Shown one piece after another: positions 1 to 7,746 of a stretch of DNA of 64,000 nucleotides. The stretch spans positions 62,001-126,000 of the forward strand of contig NZ_JASJOM010000004.1 in NCBI RefSeq assembly GCF_030271255.1. The letters run 5' to 3'. The notes beneath the pieces were generated by a model. That model had not been told where the DNA came from. It did not search any database and saw only the letters and a program-made list of their open reading frames with translations. The translations under genes and the position numbers were made by a program. Source of the stretch: Peribacillus folii (GTDB lineage: Bacteria; Bacillota; Bacilli; Bacillales; DSM-1321). Every line of letters begins with the position of its first letter. The stretch's first letter is position 1.

Positions 1-421
1 CATCAATCAGCGGCCGGGAAAAGCCTGGAACCAATGGAAGGCCTGCTTGCTCCATCTTTTTCCGTGCTTCCACTTTATTGCCCATCTGCTGGATGACTTC
101 CGGCTTCGGACCAATGAATATCAAACCGGCTTCTTCGCAAGAACGCGCAAAATCGGCATTTTCACTCAAAAACCCATATCCCGGATGAATCGCCTCCACC
201 CCGGTATCTTTCGCGATTTCCAAAATCTTTTCGACGTTTAGGTAGCTTTCCTGTACTCTCGAGCCGCCCAATGAATATGATTCATCCGCTAAGCCGACAA
301 ACGGTGCATCGGCATCAGCTTCCGAATGGACGGCAACCGTGCTAATGCCCATTTTCTTGCATGTACGGATTATGCGTGATGCAATTTCCCCTCTGTTTGC
401 GATAAGAATTTTCCCAATCAT
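1..421 (-). CDS. Biotin carboxylase subunit of an acyl-CoA carboxylase (N-terminal part; runs off the window)
   Basis: About 140 N-terminal residues are visible, opening MIGKILIANRGEIASRIIRT, the typical start of the biotin carboxylase fold. Further in come AIHPGYGFLSENADFA and the FIGP segment that leads into the ATP-grasp domain. The family carboxylates biotin on a carrier protein using ATP and bicarbonate. The ATG at 421 is preceded by TTTAGGAGATGAT. It lies just downstream of an acyl-CoA ligase and an acyl-CoA dehydrogenase, the same order as B. subtilis yngJ-yngI-yngH. I therefore infer a 3-methylcrotonyl-CoA or similar short branched acyl-CoA carboxylase rather than the housekeeping AccC. 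The C-terminus and the carrier and carboxyltransferase partners lie outside the window. Confidence 0.88.
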   Translation of the reverse strand, partial: MIGKILIANRGEIASRIIRTCKKMGISTVAVHSEADADAPFVGLADESYSLGGSRVQESYLNVEKILEIAKDTGVEAIHPGYGFLSENADFARSCEEAGLIFIGPKPEVIQQMGNKVEARKKMEQAGLPLVPGFSRPLID

Positions 422-438
422 CCGATCATCTCCTAAAA

Positions 439-2079
439 TTAGTGCGTCCCAAGCAAGTCAAGCGTTTGCTGTCGCAGCCTGTACTTTTGAATTTTTCCCG
501 ATGCGGTCATTGGATAAGAGTCTGTGAAATGTATGTGCCGGGGTATTTTATGAAAAGATATTTCCCCTTTGCAATATTCTTTCACATCCTGCGCCGTCAG
601 AGTTACCCCCGGCTTCAAGATGATCCATGCCGCCACTTCTTCCCCATACTTCTGGTCTGGGACGCCTAGCACCTGGACATCAACTATGGCCGGATGCTGA
701 TAGAGGAATTCCTCTATCTCACGCGGATAAATATTTTCACCGCCGCGAATGATCATATCTTTCAGCCTGCCTGTTATTTTGCAGTAGCCATTATCATCCA
801 TGACCGCCAAATCACCCGTATGAAGCCAGCCTTCCCCGTCAATTGCCAGCTCAGTGGCTTCCCGATTATTGTAATATCCCTTCATCACATGATATCCCCT
901 TGAACAGAGTTCCCCCTGCATTCCCCTTTGCACCTCCTCGCCAGTGGCCGGATCGACAATCTTCACTTCCACTTTCGGCAGGGCCCTTCCCACTGAAGAA
1001 ACGCGAAGTTCTATCGGGTCATCCGTTCTGGTCATGGTGATGCCTGGTGACGATTCGGTTTGCCCATATGTGATCGTTATTTCGGAAATCCCCATCTTGG
1101 TGACCACGCTTTTCATGACCTCGATCGGACAGGTCGAGCCTGCCATGATACCGGTCCGCAAAGAGCGTAAATCATATTCGTCGAAGTCCTCGAGATTAAG
1201 CTCCGAAATGAACATGGTCGGAACACCGTGTAACGCGGTGCATTTTTCGGCTTCGACCGTCTGAAGGACGATTCTGGGATTGAATTCCACAAGGGGAACC
1301 ATGGTCGCGCCAACCGAAACGGAGGCCATCGTACCGAGTGAACAGCCGAAACAATGAAACAGCGGAACAGGGATGCACAGCCTGTCATTCTTGGTAAGCT
1401 TCATGCATGCTGCAACATTCAATCCGTTATTGACGAGATTTGAATGCGTTAACATTACTCCTTTTGGAAACCCTGTCGTCCCTGAGGTGTATTGCATATT
1501 GATAACATCGCCTGGAGTCAATTCCTCCATCCTTCCGTCAAGGGCCTCCTCGGATATGGAGTGGCTTCCATCCATGACTTCCGTCCATGATATTGTTCCA
1601 GGGAAGCGTGTTTCGCCTAAAACGATGATATTTTTCAATTTAGGCAGTTTCCGAGATTGCAAACTTCCTGGTTTCGCAGTTTTCAATTCCGGGATGATTT
1701 CATACAGTGTATCCATATAGGAATGGTCCTTGAATTGCTCCATCAGGATAAGCGTCGTCGAATCCGATTGCTTAAGCAGATATTCCAGTTCACTTTTGCG
1801 GTAGTTCGTATTGACCGTAACCAATACCCCACCCATTTTCGCCGTGGAAAATTGGGAAATGAGCCATTCAGGCTTGTTGGTTGCCCAGATGGCAATATGT
1901 TCCCCTTTTTTAATACCCAGCGACATGAACCCTCTGGCCGCCTGCCTGCAAATCTTTTCAAATTCGCGGTAAGTATGGCGTAGGCCCAGCTCATGGTAAA
2001 CCACCGCTTCATGATCCCCATATTGCTCCGCGGTCATTTCAAGCAGTTTTCCGATCGTAACATCTAGCAAATCAGACAT
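439..2079 (-). CDS. AMP-forming acyl-CoA synthetase (YngI-like)
   Basis: A 546-residue member of the ANL adenylating superfamily, which activates a carboxylic acid to acyl-AMP and then acyl-CoA. Visible signatures are the phosphate-binding loop MQYTSGTTGFPKGVMLTHSN near residue 195, YGQTESSP (A5-type motif), GWLHTGDLAVMDDNGY, and the C-terminal GRLKDMIIRGGENIYPREIE hinge with lysine in PMTASGKIQKYRLR. Its length is normal for the family. The ATG at 2079 follows AGGAGGAGTTTG; a TTG one codon upstream is less likely. It sits in an operon between an acyl-CoA dehydrogenase and a biotin carboxylase, so its substrate is probably a short or branched-chain acid, which is inference from context. Confidence 0.9.
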   Translation of the reverse strand: MSDLLDVTIGKLLEMTAEQYGDHEAVVYHELGLRHTYREFEKICRQAARGFMSLGIKKGEHIAIWATNKPEWLISQFSTAKMGGVLVTVNTNYRKSELEYLLKQSDSTTLILMEQFKDHSYMDTLYEIIPELKTAKPGSLQSRKLPKLKNIIVLGETRFPGTISWTEVMDGSHSISEEALDGRMEELTPGDVINMQYTSGTTGFPKGVMLTHSNLVNNGLNVAACMKLTKNDRLCIPVPLFHCFGCSLGTMASVSVGATMVPLVEFNPRIVLQTVEAEKCTALHGVPTMFISELNLEDFDEYDLRSLRTGIMAGSTCPIEVMKSVVTKMGISEITITYGQTESSPGITMTRTDDPIELRVSSVGRALPKVEVKIVDPATGEEVQRGMQGELCSRGYHVMKGYYNNREATELAIDGEGWLHTGDLAVMDDNGYCKITGRLKDMIIRGGENIYPREIEEFLYQHPAIVDVQVLGVPDQKYGEEVAAWIILKPGVTLTAQDVKEYCKGEISFHKIPRHIHFTDSYPMTASGKIQKYRLRQQTLDLLGTH

Positions 2080-2175
2080 CAAACTCCTCCTATCGAATAA
2101 AGGTAAGAATGAACGCTCCTTGCTGTAGAGATAATATCTGCCATTTGCCCATTGTGGTTCACCTGCGTTCGGTTA

Positions 2176-3318
2176 TCAGCACCCCAGTTGCCTTGCGATC
2201 ACGATTCTTTGGATTTCAGATGTGCCTTCGCCAATTTCCAGCAGCTTGGCATCCCTTAAATAACGTTCCACTTCATATTCCCTCATATAACCTGAGCCGC
2301 CATGGATTTGGATCGCTTGATTGCTGGCCCTGAATGCAGTTTCACTGGCAAATAACTTGGCGTAGGCCGCTTCCTTTGCAAACGGTTTTTTCATGTCTTT
2401 CAACCAGGCTGCCTTATAGACCATATTCCTGGCCAATTCAATTTCCATCGCCATGTCTGCAAGCTTGAATTGAATCGCCTGGAAATTAGAAATCGATTTC
2501 CCGAATTGGATTCGCTCTTTTGAAAAGGCCAACGCCTTATCAAGGGCTGCCTGCGCAATGCCGACTGCCAAAGCTGCAATCGAAATCCTTCCGCCATCCA
2601 GTGTGAATAAGAACTGTTTAAACCCTTTCTCTGGATCGCCCAATAAGTTCTTCTTCGGAACGCGGACATTATCAAGGATGATTTCACATGTATTGGAAGC
2701 ACGGACCCCCATTTTTTCATAATTGCTATTGATCGTAAGACCGTTCGTATCGGTTGGCACGATGAATGCAGAGATGATGTTCTTGCCCCTTGAATCCTTG
2801 CCCGATACTGCGGTAACGGTGATGGTTCTTGAATAACTGGCATTCGTTATCCAGGTTTTCTCACCATTGATTACAAATTCATCGCCATCCAATTTGGCGG
2901 TCGTTCTCGTTCCGCCTGCATCAGATCCTGCATTCGGCTCGGTCAATCCAAACGCTGCCAGAGTTTCGCCGGTCGTGATTGGAACGAGGTATTTTTGCTT
3001 CTGTTCCTCGGTGCCGAAATAATAAAGCGGACTTGCACCAAGTGAAACGGCAGCTGCATAGCTTAATCCAGTTCCGCCGCAAGCCTTGCCGATTTCTTCG
3101 ACTGCGATGGCATACGAAATCGTATCGCCCCCCGAACCACCATATTCCTCGGGAAAAGGAATGCCCAGCAATCCGAGTTTCCCCATTTTTTTAAATACAT
3201 CCTCGGCAAACATCGATTTCGCATCCAATTCAATCGCAATTGGCTTGATTTCCTTTTCGGCAAATTCCCGAACCATTTCCTTAATCATCTGTTGTTCTTT
3301 CGTAAGTGAGAAATCCAT
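2176..3318 (-). CDS. Acyl-CoA dehydrogenase (YngJ-like)
   Basis: A 380-residue FAD-dependent acyl-CoA dehydrogenase that introduces the alpha-beta double bond into an acyl-CoA and passes electrons to ETF. It shows the family motifs [20 protein letters not shown] (substrate/FAD loop), WITNA, a middle beta-domain, and the C-terminal [20 protein letters not shown]. The glutamate of the [17 protein letters not shown] tail occupies the catalytic-base region used by short-chain and isovaleryl-type enzymes. The ATG at 3318 is preceded by AAAGGGGAAGTG. In-frame upstream sequence overlaps a dyad operator and is not protein-like. First gene after the TetR regulator; isovaleryl-CoA or a similar substrate is inferred from the yng-like neighbourhood. 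Confidence 0.9.
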   Translation of the reverse strand: MDFSLTKEQQMIKEMVREFAEKEIKPIAIELDAKSMFAEDVFKKMGKLGLLGIPFPEEYGGSGGDTISYAIAVEEIGKACGGTGLSYAAAVSLGASPLYYFGTEEQKQKYLVPITTGETLAAFGLTEPNAGSDAGGTRTTAKLDGDEFVINGEKTWITNASYSRTITVTAVSGKDSRGKNIISAFIVPTDTNGLTINSNYEKMGVRASNTCEIILDNVRVPKKNLLGDPEKGFKQFLFTLDGGRISIAALAVGIAQAALDKALAFSKERIQFGKSISNFQAIQFKLADMAMEIELARNMVYKAAWLKDMKKPFAKEAAYAKLFASETAFRASNQAIQIHGGSGYMREYEVERYLRDAKLLEIGEGTSEIQRIVIARQLGC

Positions 3319-3340
3319 TTGACACTTCCCCTTTCTATTA

Positions 3341-3358
3341 AGACCGACTAGTTGGTCT
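3341..3358. promoter_or_regulatory. Palindromic TetR-type operator candidate
   Basis: AGACCGACTAGTTGGTCT is an 18-bp dyad, perfect except for one symmetric pair. It lies 22 bp upstream of the acyl-CoA dehydrogenase start and 68 bp past the end of the tetR-like gene. Position and symmetry suit a TetR repressor site. The -10/-35 elements around it could not be assigned safely: a TTGTAC-17-TTAATA match exists but would place the transcription start inside the ribosome site. Confidence 0.55.
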
Positions 3359-3426
3359 GTACAACTCGCTTTGGTGCTGCATTCCATACTTGTTGAGGTT
3401 ATATGAAATAAAAATGGCTGGGCGCT

Positions 3427-4008
3427 TTATTTATCCGCCAGTAAGGCATGAAGGATTAAATCGACATATATTTCCCCAATCTCATCAATCGTTTTCCCTC
3501 CGCCCCTTTTGTACCATTTGTAGGACCAGTTAACCATTCCCAAAATCGACATCCCGGTAATTTCAACAGGCAGTTCGCGGCGGAACACACCTTTTTCAAT
3601 TCCCTCCTCGATGACGGAAAAGATGATTTCTTTATACATCTGACGCTTATTTCTGATGGCTTCAACATAAGGTGGCTTCAAGTAAATGCTTTCTTGATAG
3701 AATACTGAAATGTGCGGTTGATAGAGGTCAAAAACTTTTACGAATGATTGAATGATTCTTTGCATTTTTTCGGCTGGATGGGTACTTTCTGATATCGCTT
3801 CCTGTGCATTTGTTAATACATATGAAATGAAATAATCATGGATGACAAATAAAAGCTCATCCTTGGAAGAAAAGTGGTGATAAAAACCGCCTTTGCTGGT
3901 TCCGCACGCCTTAACGATTTCGTTAACCGAGACACCATGGTAGCCATGCTGTTCGAAGAGCGTCAACGATGTTTCGATTATTTTTTCCCTTAACTCCGTA
4001 GTCTGCAC
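3427..4008 (-). CDS. TetR/AcrR family transcriptional regulator
   Basis: A 193-residue regulator. Residues about 8-55 form a TetR N-terminal helix-turn-helix, with the motif VNEIVKACGTSKGGFYHHFS followed by KDELLF. The rest is a helical ligand domain that I cannot assign to a ligand. It begins with GTG at 4008 behind a G-rich stretch. It is co-directional with and immediately upstream of the acyl-CoA dehydrogenase operon, with a dyad operator in between. The likely role is repression of the fatty/branched acyl-CoA degradation genes, released by an acyl-CoA. That role is inferred from position and from FadR/PsrA-like TetR proteins, not from the ligand domain. Confidence 0.85.
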   Translation of the reverse strand: MQTTELREKIIETSLTLFEQHGYHGVSVNEIVKACGTSKGGFYHHFSSKDELLFVIHDYFISYVLTNAQEAISESTHPAEKMQRIIQSFVKVFDLYQPHISVFYQESIYLKPPYVEAIRNKRQMYKEIIFSVIEEGIEKGVFRRELPVEITGMSILGMVNWSYKWYKRGGGKTIDEIGEIYVDLILHALLADK

Positions 4009-4081
4009 CCCCCACTATTGTATACGCTTTCATTTGATCCAGCTGAGAAGGAATCATTATGTATAAACTGGATTTATTTAG

Positions 4082-4109
4082 ATTTTACCAAATTATTAAA
4101 AATTGTCAA
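4082..4109 (-). promoter_or_regulatory. SigmaA-type promoter for the tetR-like gene
   Basis: On the minus strand a consensus TTGACA (4109-4104) is followed after 16 bp by TAAAAT (4087-4082). It lies about 75 bp upstream of the GTG start of the TetR gene and downstream of the terminator of the preceding gene. Confidence 0.55.
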
Positions 4110-4125
4110 TTTTTAAATTCATTGG

Positions 4126-4153
4126 AAAAACAGCCCTCAAAGTCAAGAGCTGT
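4126..4153 (-). terminator. Rho-independent terminator after the FG-GAP-like gene
   Basis: The minus strand reads ACAGCTCT, an 8-nt loop, then AGGGCTGT followed by TTTT. The stem is 8 bp with one U-G pair, placed 18 bp after the stop codon. Confidence 0.6.
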
Positions 4154-4171
4154 CATCTTCCATTCATCTAT

Positions 4172-4930
4172 TCATCCCTTCTTTTGCTTGTTTGCCTTCA
4201 CTTTTGCCTTTACAAGCTGCCACTCATTTTTATACGTCCACACCGAATGGATTTCCAATAACGGATCACGTTCATCTGCTCCGTTCACTTTTTGAATTCC
4301 GGCAAGCCTCTTCCCTTTTCCAAAAATTGACTTGAAGTCAAGTGTCGAGTAAGGCTCCACCAATAGCTCGGTTGGCTCATTAAGCTTTCCGTCCTGATAA
4401 ATGCCCAGTTCATCGTAAGTTTTTTTTCTTGAAGAGATGTCCAACACAATCGGTTTTTGTCCTTCAATGCTGATTTCGGCCTTGTATCCGTCGAGGAATT
4501 GTGCCGTTACAGGTACGGATGGGGGCATGTCCAGAATTTGCACTTCACCATCCTTGAATGTGTAGGCGTAGCTTGTGATCAAACGGCCTTTTCCCTCCAT
4601 CAACACCGTGACCAGCACGTCCTGCAGTCCATCATTATTCAAGTCCGCTACCTTTAGTTCAGGATCATACCCTGCTTCCAACGGGACGCTGATCGTCCGG
4701 CGATCGCTTTCGACGCTCAAATCGATTTGCTTCAGGAACTTGCTTCCCGCTTTATATGGCAGCCCCTGCACCTGGATGATGTCAATTTTCCCATCTCCTG
4801 TTACATCTCTTTTTGTCGACATGTAAGTGCCCTCAACCTGAAAATTCTTATCATGGGCTTCAACCGCGTGATAGCTCAAAAAGACTGAAATGACTAAAAC
4901 CGCATATTTTAGCAAATCTAACTTTTTCAT
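4172..4930 (-). CDS. Secreted FG-GAP/VCBS-like repeat protein of unknown function
   Basis: A 252-residue protein with an N-terminal hydrophobic signal (MKKLDLLKYAVLVISVFLSY, then a likely AEA cleavage site). Two calcium-loop-like segments follow, DVTGDGKIDIIQVQG and VADLNNDGLQDVLVTVL, with D-x-[DN]-x-D-G spacing typical of FG-GAP/VCBS beta-propeller blades. No lipobox cysteine is present. The ATG at 4930 follows AAGAGAGG. It lies 30 bp downstream of cydB in the same direction and is closed by its own terminator, so it is probably the last gene of the cydAB transcript. Its function is unknown; extracytoplasmic location is inferred from the signal peptide. Confidence 0.7.
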   Translation of the reverse strand: MKKLDLLKYAVLVISVFLSYHAVEAHDKNFQVEGTYMSTKRDVTGDGKIDIIQVQGLPYKAGSKFLKQIDLSVESDRRTISVPLEAGYDPELKVADLNNDGLQDVLVTVLMEGKGRLITSYAYTFKDGEVQILDMPPSVPVTAQFLDGYKAEISIEGQKPIVLDISSRKKTYDELGIYQDGKLNEPTELLVEPYSTLDFKSIFGKGKRLAGIQKVNGADERDPLLEIHSVWTYKNEWQLVKAKVKANKQKKG

Positions 4931-4959
4931 CGTGAAAACCTCTCTTTTCAAAGGATGGA

Positions 4960-6006
4960 CTAATTGGTCATTTGTCGCCGTTTGAATTTACGACGCTGAT
5001 CCTTCATGAAGATCGACCAGAAATAATAGAAACCCGGAACCAATATCGCAAAGCCTACGATGTATGTCGCAAACACCGCACGGAATGATGTCGGATCGGT
5101 AAAACCCGAAAGAATCGTGACATTGGGATATATGATGTAAGGTAAATGGGCAATTCCATATACATAGCTTCCGATTAAATATTGAACGATGATCGCAATG
5201 ACGGCGAGGCGCGGCATCCCTTTAACCTCCCGTTTCGAAAAATACGGAAGATAAAGCGCCACCCCAGCGATGACAAAAAAGATAAGGGATATAAGCAATA
5301 ATGAAGATTTTTTCATCATTTCAACGTAAATCCAATTCGCTTCGTTTCTTAACGTGAACATGACCAGCAAGGCCATGACAAGCATAAGCGGACCGGTTAT
5401 CATCGCGTCCCTGCGGTATATCTTGTATGCCTTCATTTCATCTGCTTGCTTCGAGTAATCGGATAGGAGCAGGGACGATAAAAAAAGCGTACTAAATATT
5501 CCGAATAGCAAGAAGGCATATTCATTAGGGCTCGTGAAAAGTTTCGTAAGATTGAGCTCTTCGTTCCCCTTCACCCCTTCGACGAAGCCTAGATGTGTAA
5601 TAGGTAAAACACTGATTAAAAGCCCCGGGATGATCAAACCCGTAATCCCTGAAATATACGTCAGCACTTTCTCATATTTGTCCACGCTATGGGAGAAAAC
5701 CAAGAAAGCACTCCTGATGCATAGAAGTACCAAGATCAGGCTTGCTGGGACGATCAAGGCCACTCCTATCGGAAAAACCGCCCCCGGGAATAAACTGTAT
5801 ATCGCAATGACGAGTCCGACGACAAATGTATTGGTCACTTCCCAAGTTGGTGATAGATAGCTGTTCGCTATCTTCGTAGCATTCGTTTCTTCCTTTTTAA
5901 TATAAGTCATCGCCCAAAACCCAGCACCGAAATCCATCGATGCCATGATGGCATAAAGAAAAATAAAGCCCCACACCAACGTTATGGCAAGAAGAGCATC
6001 ACTCAT
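4960..6006 (-). CDS. cydB: Cytochrome bd-type oxidase subunit II
   Basis: A 348-residue membrane protein with about eight to nine hydrophobic helices, beginning MSDALLAITLVWGFIFLYAI and including the conserved MDFGAGFWAMTY region and PTWEVTNTFVV segment of CydB. With CydA it forms the high-affinity terminal oxidase that reduces oxygen with quinol without proton pumping. An in-frame ATG six codons upstream overlaps the AAAGGAGG ribosome site, so 6006 is preferred. It sits 14 bp downstream of cydA. The short form resembles the B. subtilis ythAB / cyanide-insensitive (CIO) type rather than enteric CydB. Confidence 0.88.
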   Translation of the reverse strand: MSDALLAITLVWGFIFLYAIMASMDFGAGFWAMTYIKKEETNATKIANSYLSPTWEVTNTFVVGLVIAIYSLFPGAVFPIGVALIVPASLILVLLCIRSAFLVFSHSVDKYEKVLTYISGITGLIIPGLLISVLPITHLGFVEGVKGNEELNLTKLFTSPNEYAFLLFGIFSTLFLSSLLLSDYSKQADEMKAYKIYRRDAMITGPLMLVMALLVMFTLRNEANWIYVEMMKKSSLLLISLIFFVIAGVALYLPYFSKREVKGMPRLAVIAIIVQYLIGSYVYGIAHLPYIIYPNVTILSGFTDPTSFRAVFATYIVGFAILVPGFYYFWSIFMKDQRRKFKRRQMTN

Positions 6007-6020
6007 CGGCCTTCCTCCTT

Positions 6021-7382
6021 TCATGAATTGGAATCGAATAGCCTCACATCTTTTTGTTCAGCCTTATATATATCATCCATTATTGTATGTCGTTTAAAAT
6101 AGTAAAGCAGAGTGAACACGACCGACACGCATAACACAATATAGACAAGTATGAACATCGTAAATAAAAATCCAAGGTTATCATATGTTGTGACTGAATC
6201 CGCAGTCGTTAACATCCTGTATATCGTCCAAGGCTGTCTGCCTGTACAAGCAAAAATCCAGCCGCACTCAATGGAAATCACCGAAAACGGCCCAGCAGCC
6301 ACAAATAACCAAAGAATCCATTTGGGATAGGTTTCCTTTTTCAACCACTTATTCCATACCAAAGCGAATAAAGATAAGGCGATTAGCCCCGAGCCAATGA
6401 TCACCATCGCATTGAATAAAATATGGACATATAATGGCGGCCAATACTCCTTGGGAAAATCATTCAATCCGGTTACGACCGTATCGAAACTATTCCCTGA
6501 CAAAAAGCTTAACAGCCAAGGAAATTCAATTCCATACTTCACTTCCTGAGCTTCTGGGTCGGTATAACCGAATATCGTAAGGCCAGCATGGTCCTTAGTT
6601 TCGAATAAGCCTTCAGCGGCAGCAAGCTTTTCCGGCTGTTCCCTGTATAAATGCTGTGTGGTCGCATGTCCGTTCAGGGCGGTCAAAAAAGAAAAAACCA
6701 AACCCAAGACGATGCTGAGCTTCAGCGCTTTTTGGTGAAAATTAAATTCTGTGGTCCCGAATTTGTTCTTCAACATTTTGTAAGCAGCAACTGCCGCTAC
6801 GACGAAAGCACCTGTAGTATAGGCTGTAAGCGCCGTATGTCCTGCTGTGACCAAAAAGCTTGGATTGAAAAAAGCCGCCCATGGATCAACATCGACTATT
6901 TCCCCATTTTCGAACCGGAAGCCGGCTGGCGTCCCCTCAAATGCATGAACATTTGAAATCAATACAGCCGAAGCCAGTGCCCCGAAGGCGACAAAGAACA
7001 AACTTACGATTCGTGCCCAAGGCTTGATTTTTTCGGCTGCATATACATAAATGGACATGAACAACGCCTCGACCATGAATGCATAAATCTCGATTTGGAA
7101 CGGAAGCGCCATCACCCGTCCAATCACTTCCATGAATCCTGGCCATAAAAGGGATAGCTGCACTCCTGCGATTGTACCGGTCGGAATTCCCACCCCGAGC
7201 AGTACCCCTAATGTTTTCGTCCAGCGTTTGGCCATGACGACATACTGTAAGTCCTTTGTTTTTTGATACATCAACTCCGCGGCCAACATCATCATCGGCA
7301 ACCCGACGCCTATCGTCGCAAATATGATATGTACTGCCATATTCGTCCCGAACATGGCACGAGCCATTTGTAAATGATCCAT
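6021..7382 (-). CDS. cydA: Cytochrome bd-type oxidase subunit I
   Basis: A 453-residue integral membrane subunit carrying haems b558, b595 and d. Evidence is the N-terminal MAVHIIFATIGVGLP (haem-ligand histidine), the NVHAFEGTPAGF segment, GHATTQHLYREQPEKLAAAE at the start of the quinol loop, and the diagnostic GWIFACTGRQPWTIYRMLTT. The quinol-oxidising loop is short, as in the CIO/YthA branch. The ATG at 7382 is preceded by AGAAAGGAAG. It is transcribed first, with cydB following. A perfect dyad lies about 113 bp upstream. Expected at low oxygen or stationary phase, but I do not see a clear Rex site. Confidence 0.9.
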   Translation of the reverse strand: MDHLQMARAMFGTNMAVHIIFATIGVGLPMMMLAAELMYQKTKDLQYVVMAKRWTKTLGVLLGVGIPTGTIAGVQLSLLWPGFMEVIGRVMALPFQIEIYAFMVEALFMSIYVYAAEKIKPWARIVSLFFVAFGALASAVLISNVHAFEGTPAGFRFENGEIVDVDPWAAFFNPSFLVTAGHTALTAYTTGAFVVAAVAAYKMLKNKFGTTEFNFHQKALKLSIVLGLVFSFLTALNGHATTQHLYREQPEKLAAAEGLFETKDHAGLTIFGYTDPEAQEVKYGIEFPWLLSFLSGNSFDTVVTGLNDFPKEYWPPLYVHILFNAMVIIGSGLIALSLFALVWNKWLKKETYPKWILWLFVAAGPFSVISIECGWIFACTGRQPWTIYRMLTTADSVTTYDNLGFLFTMFILVYIVLCVSVVFTLLYYFKRHTIMDDIYKAEQKDVRLFDSNS

Positions 7383-7746
7383 ACTTTCTTCCTTTCTAAC
7401 CTTTGTCTCTTGGTAGTATCTCCGCTGGAAAGGAAAATATTTAATGAAATTCCACAAACTAAGTTTTGATAGGTATCAACACTGGGTGAAGCTTTACTGA
7501 AAAATTTTCGGGGGAATTTTTCAGTATATATTCTAGCGAGGTTATTGTTGTTATATATAATTTTCTAGCGTGTCTTAATCGTTTCGAAAGGATATACCTT
7601 ATCCCATCACTGAGCCAAGCCATGCTTTGTGATTTTCGTAGATAGTTGAACAAATTATTCGATATTCTTCATAAATCGTGAACCTTTTAGAATATGATAG
7701 CGTAAATCCCGATTAGGAAAGTGCAATCTGAGAGGAGAGTTTTACT
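7383..7746. other. Divergent intergenic region between cydA and the amine oxidase gene
   Basis: 364 bp without a convincing gene. It must hold the divergent promoters of cydAB (minus) and the amine oxidase (plus). It contains the strong dyad at 7495-7526. No consensus Rex site or riboswitch fold was recognised. Confidence 0.6.
7495..7526. repeat. Perfect 12-bp inverted repeat in the cydA leader/promoter region
   Basis: TACTGAAAAATT (7495-7506), an 8-base G-rich spacer (TTCGGGGG), then AATTTTTCAGTA (7515-7526). No T-run follows on either strand, so it reads more like an operator or a structured 5' leader of cydAB than a terminator. Confidence 0.6.

Noticed and set aside
944..1264. 106-codon plus-strand frame inside the acyl-CoA ligase gene
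   Set aside because: Antisense of conserved ligase motifs; no independent start signals.
3336..3364. TTGTAC-17-TTAATA as the promoter of the acyl-CoA dehydrogenase gene
   Set aside because: Start of transcription would fall within the ribosome site, leaving almost no leader; kept only as operator context.
7459..7653. 64-codon minus-strand frame upstream of cydA
   Set aside because: No ribosome site, basic/hydrophobic random composition, and it overlaps the perfect dyad in the promoter region.
7600..7700. Rex-like TTGTGA half-sites upstream of cydA
   Set aside because: Only isolated half-sites (TTTGTGATTTTCG, ATCGTGAACC); no paired TTGTGAAW4TTCACAA.
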